DNA from: Lachnospiraceae bacterium
GTDB taxonomy: Bacteria; Bacillota; Clostridia; Lachnospirales; Lachnospiraceae
Assembly (NCBI GenBank): GCA_030531245.1
Contig: JAUNOA010000002.1
Coordinates: forward strand, 29,731-93,730
Length of the DNA: 64,000 nt
Reading direction: 5' to 3'
Made by a program: the position numbers and the translations under genes. Position 1 is the first letter of the stretch; each line of letters starts with the position of its first letter. The notes beneath the pieces were generated by a model. That model had not been told where the DNA came from and searched no databases. It saw nothing but the letters and a program-made list of their open reading frames with translations. Shown in pieces: positions 62,763 through 64,000 of the stretch.

Positions 62763-62987
62763 ATGAAAATTGCGTTGTCAATATTATTATTAATCGTTTG
62801 TATATTCCTTATAGGAGTTGTTATTTTCCAGGAAGGTAATTCACAGGGACTCGGAGCAGTAGGCGGTATGGCCGAGAGCTACTGGGGCAAGAACAAAGGC
62901 CGTTCACTTGAAGGAAAGCTTCAGAAAATCACAGCTATCGCAGCTGTACTTTTCGTTGTTCTTTCACTTGTACTGAACATTATTTAA
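62763..62987 (+). CDS. secG: Preprotein translocase subunit SecG
   Basis: 74 residues with two membrane helices (residues 3-22 and 54-73), and the conserved loop QEGNSQGLGAVGGMAESYWGKNKGRS. It is the small subunit of the SecYEG channel. TTAGGAGG precedes the start. Gene order secG, then smpB then ssrA (rnr is often between) is typical for Firmicutes. Confidence 0.95.
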   Translation: MKIALSILLLIVCIFLIGVVIFQEGNSQGLGAVGGMAESYWGKNKGRSLEGKLQKITAIAAVLFVVLSLVLNII

Positions 62988-63004
62988 TTACCGAATCTGA
63001 AGAT

Positions 63005-63037
63005 GCACTCCCGGAATAAATCAGGGGGTGCTTTTTT
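63005..63037 (+). terminator. Terminator after secG
   Basis: GCACTCCC at 63005-63012 pairs with GGGGGTGC at 63024-63031 (one T-G), followed by six Ts; it lies nine bases before the smpB start codon. Confidence 0.75.
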
Positions 63038-63045
63038 AATCTATA

Positions 63046-63504
63046 ATGAAGGAAAGTATCAAACAAATCGCGAATAATAAAAAGGCGTACCATGATTACT
63101 TTGTGCTTGAAGAGTATGAGGCAGGAATTGAACTTGCCGGAACAGAAGTCAAGTCTATGAGACTGGGACAGTGTTCGGTCAAGGAATCCTGGATAAACAT
63201 ACACGATGGAGAAGTATTCATCAACGGTATGCATGTGAACCCTTATGAGAAAGGAAATATTTTCAATAAGGATCCGCTTCGTGTACGAAAACTCCTGCTT
63301 CATAAGACTGAGATAAGGAAACTCGGTCAGAAGCTGCAGGAGAAAGGACTAACGCTGATTCCTCTCTCTGTTTATTTCAAAGGCAGTCTGGTCAAGGTTA
63401 AAGTCGGTTTATGTAAAGGCAAGAAGCTTTATGACAAACGTGAGACTCTGGCCCGGAAAGATCAGAAGAGAGATATAGAGAGAGAGTTGAAGAATAGATA
63501 CTAA
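63046..63504 (+). CDS. smpB: SsrA-binding protein SmpB
   Basis: 152 residues, full length. IANNKKAYHDYFVLEEYEAG, GTEVKSMRLGQCSVKESW and the basic tail KGKKLYDKRETLARKDQKRDIERELK are typical. It delivers tmRNA to stalled ribosomes. The ATG at 63046 has no Shine-Dalgarno sequence and lies nine bases after a terminator stem, so its mRNA leader must be very short; no in-frame alternative is available. The tmRNA gene follows 116 bases later. Confidence 0.95.
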   Translation: MKESIKQIANNKKAYHDYFVLEEYEAGIELAGTEVKSMRLGQCSVKESWINIHDGEVFINGMHVNPYEKGNIFNKDPLRVRKLLLHKTEIRKLGQKLQEKGLTLIPLSVYFKGSLVKVKVGLCKGKKLYDKRETLARKDQKRDIERELKNRY

Positions 63505-63514
63505 ATGCTTTTGC

Positions 63515-63620
63515 ACGTGAGAAGACCGGTTTTGTCTTCACACGTAAAGGAGACGACGATGAGCGTGTCGACGACCGAACTTGCAAGGTCGGAGAAGAAG
63601 CGAGTCGATCGTCATCGCAA
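63515..63620 (+). other. Structured spacer between smpB and the tmRNA gene
   Basis: One hairpin pairs ACGTG-A-GAAGAC (63515-63526) with GTCTTC-A-CACGT (63534-63545). A second, imperfect fold pairs CGATGA (63557-63562) with TCATCG (63612-63617) and CGACC with GGTCG inside. No T-tract follows either. It probably belongs to the precursor leader of tmRNA. A 23-codon frame at 63559-63630 with AAAGGAG upstream runs into the tmRNA and is not supported as a gene. Confidence 0.4.
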
Positions 63621-63960
63621 GGGGCTGTAACGGTTTCGACAGGGATCATGCAGCTGGTGAAGCTATCCGCAAGCGAGTGCGTTAAACTGCAAAATTAAAA
63701 TTAAACGCTAACGAAGATTATTCATTAGCAGCTGCCTAAATGCAGCCGTCGGCCTTGAGCACTCACACTTAAGATAACCGGCGTCATCCATGTGAGAAAC
63801 GACACATGCAAAGCTTTGAGCATGCGGGCGTATCATGAAGCTACTGAAATCATAAGAGTGTCTGCTCCCGTATGATGGAGGGAATGTCAAAAAACAGACT
63901 ATGATAGTAGAAGAACAGGGAATTGGTTTTTGGACACGGGTTCAACTCCCGTCAGCTCCA
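63621..63960 (+). ncRNA. ssrA: Transfer-messenger RNA (tmRNA)
   Basis: Begins GGGGCTGTAACGGTTTCGAC and ends ACGGGTTCAACTCCCGTCAGCTCCA, given here as landmarks; the acceptor arms GGGGCTG and CAGCTCC pair and the T arm GTTCAACTC is present. The resume codon is GCA at 63689 and the tag reads AKLKLNANEDYSLAAA with stop TAA at 63737-63739. Like other tags it ends in a small hydrophobic LAAA-type degron. CCA is not encoded. Confidence 0.95.
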
Positions 63961-64000
63961 GTCTGTGCAACGCGGTCGAACACTATGATTATCAATAGCG
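63961..64000. other. Right edge of the window, no feature
   Basis: Forty bases after the tmRNA with no recognisable gene start or hairpin. Confidence 0.5.

Noticed and set aside
63559..63630. 23-codon frame with AAAGGAG running into tmRNA
   Set aside because: Short, ends inside the tmRNA acceptor stem, and the bases are explained by leader structure; kept only as a note.
1..64000. Prophage, transposase or integrase genes
   Set aside because: None found in any frame; the only accessory content is the 49-53 kb patch, and no flanking repeats were recognised around it.

Overview
The window looks like chromosome of a Gram-positive anaerobe of the Clostridia, most probably a Lachnospiraceae-type gut Firmicute. 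The signs are a single-chain pyruvate:ferredoxin oxidoreductase, a class III (oxygen-sensitive) ribonucleotide reductase with its radical-SAM activase, a lysine riboswitch, strong AGGAGG ribosome sites, many U-tract terminators, tRNAs without encoded CCA, and moderately AT-rich DNA with AT-rich spacers. Nearly everything is on the + strand; only a LysR regulator and upp are on the - strand.

Layout. 1-5868 is core: the 3' end of a HemW-like gene, tRNA-Gln(CUG), a membrane-anchored VanW-domain protein and nifJ/por. 6060-41098 is a very large catabolic block. Its first half (6060-26346) has a ribose-type ABC importer, a PIG-L deacetylase, three tandem N-acyl-D-amino-acid deacylase paralogues, an AEC carrier, a two-gene amidohydrolase pair, two MFS carriers, an HpcH aldolase, a 5-oxoprolinase (PxpBC fusion plus PxpA) and an aminotransferase. 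A divergent LysR gene with a perfect palindromic operator separates it from the second half (27523-41098): two flavoenzymes (one with a [2Fe-2S]-type domain, one fused to DUF1667), AtuA/DUF1446, DUF4387, a two-subunit fumarase/tartrate-type dehydratase, a fused double amidohydrolase, a ceramidase-domain protein, a butyrate-kinase-family kinase, an M20 peptidase, an MscS channel and a creatininase-family amidohydrolase. With at least six unrelated amide-hydrolase families together, I infer that the block imports and dismantles N-acylated amino-acid-type compounds, with D-amino acids and 5-oxoproline among the intermediates, and feeds keto or hydroxy acids to energy metabolism. The substrate cannot be read from the sequence.

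41120-49108 returns to housekeeping: upp, two tRNA-Leu genes, an E2-like acyltransferase with an acyl-CoA ligase, then nrdG, nrdD and trxB. nrdD carries two NrdR boxes upstream and its product has a C-terminal thioredoxin-like domain, which with trxB next door suggests a thioredoxin-fed class III reductase. 49142-52901 is a small accessory patch: a DUF4143 ATPase, a relic of a type I-E cas3 gene, a Panacea-YafQ toxin-antitoxin pair, a tiny membrane-peptide/HTH operon with an operator in its promoter spacer, and an orphan Fe-S domain protein. 52987-63960 is core again: a lysine riboswitch controlling an NhaC-family (LysW-like) transporter, a type II topoisomerase pair, asd, topoisomerase III, a left-handed beta-helix protein, secG, smpB and the tmRNA gene.

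A recurring design is a -10 box (sometimes with the -35) inside or overlapping an intergenic terminator hairpin, so that upstream transcripts would stop while new transcripts begin past the 5' arm (por, the ABC binding protein, nrdD).
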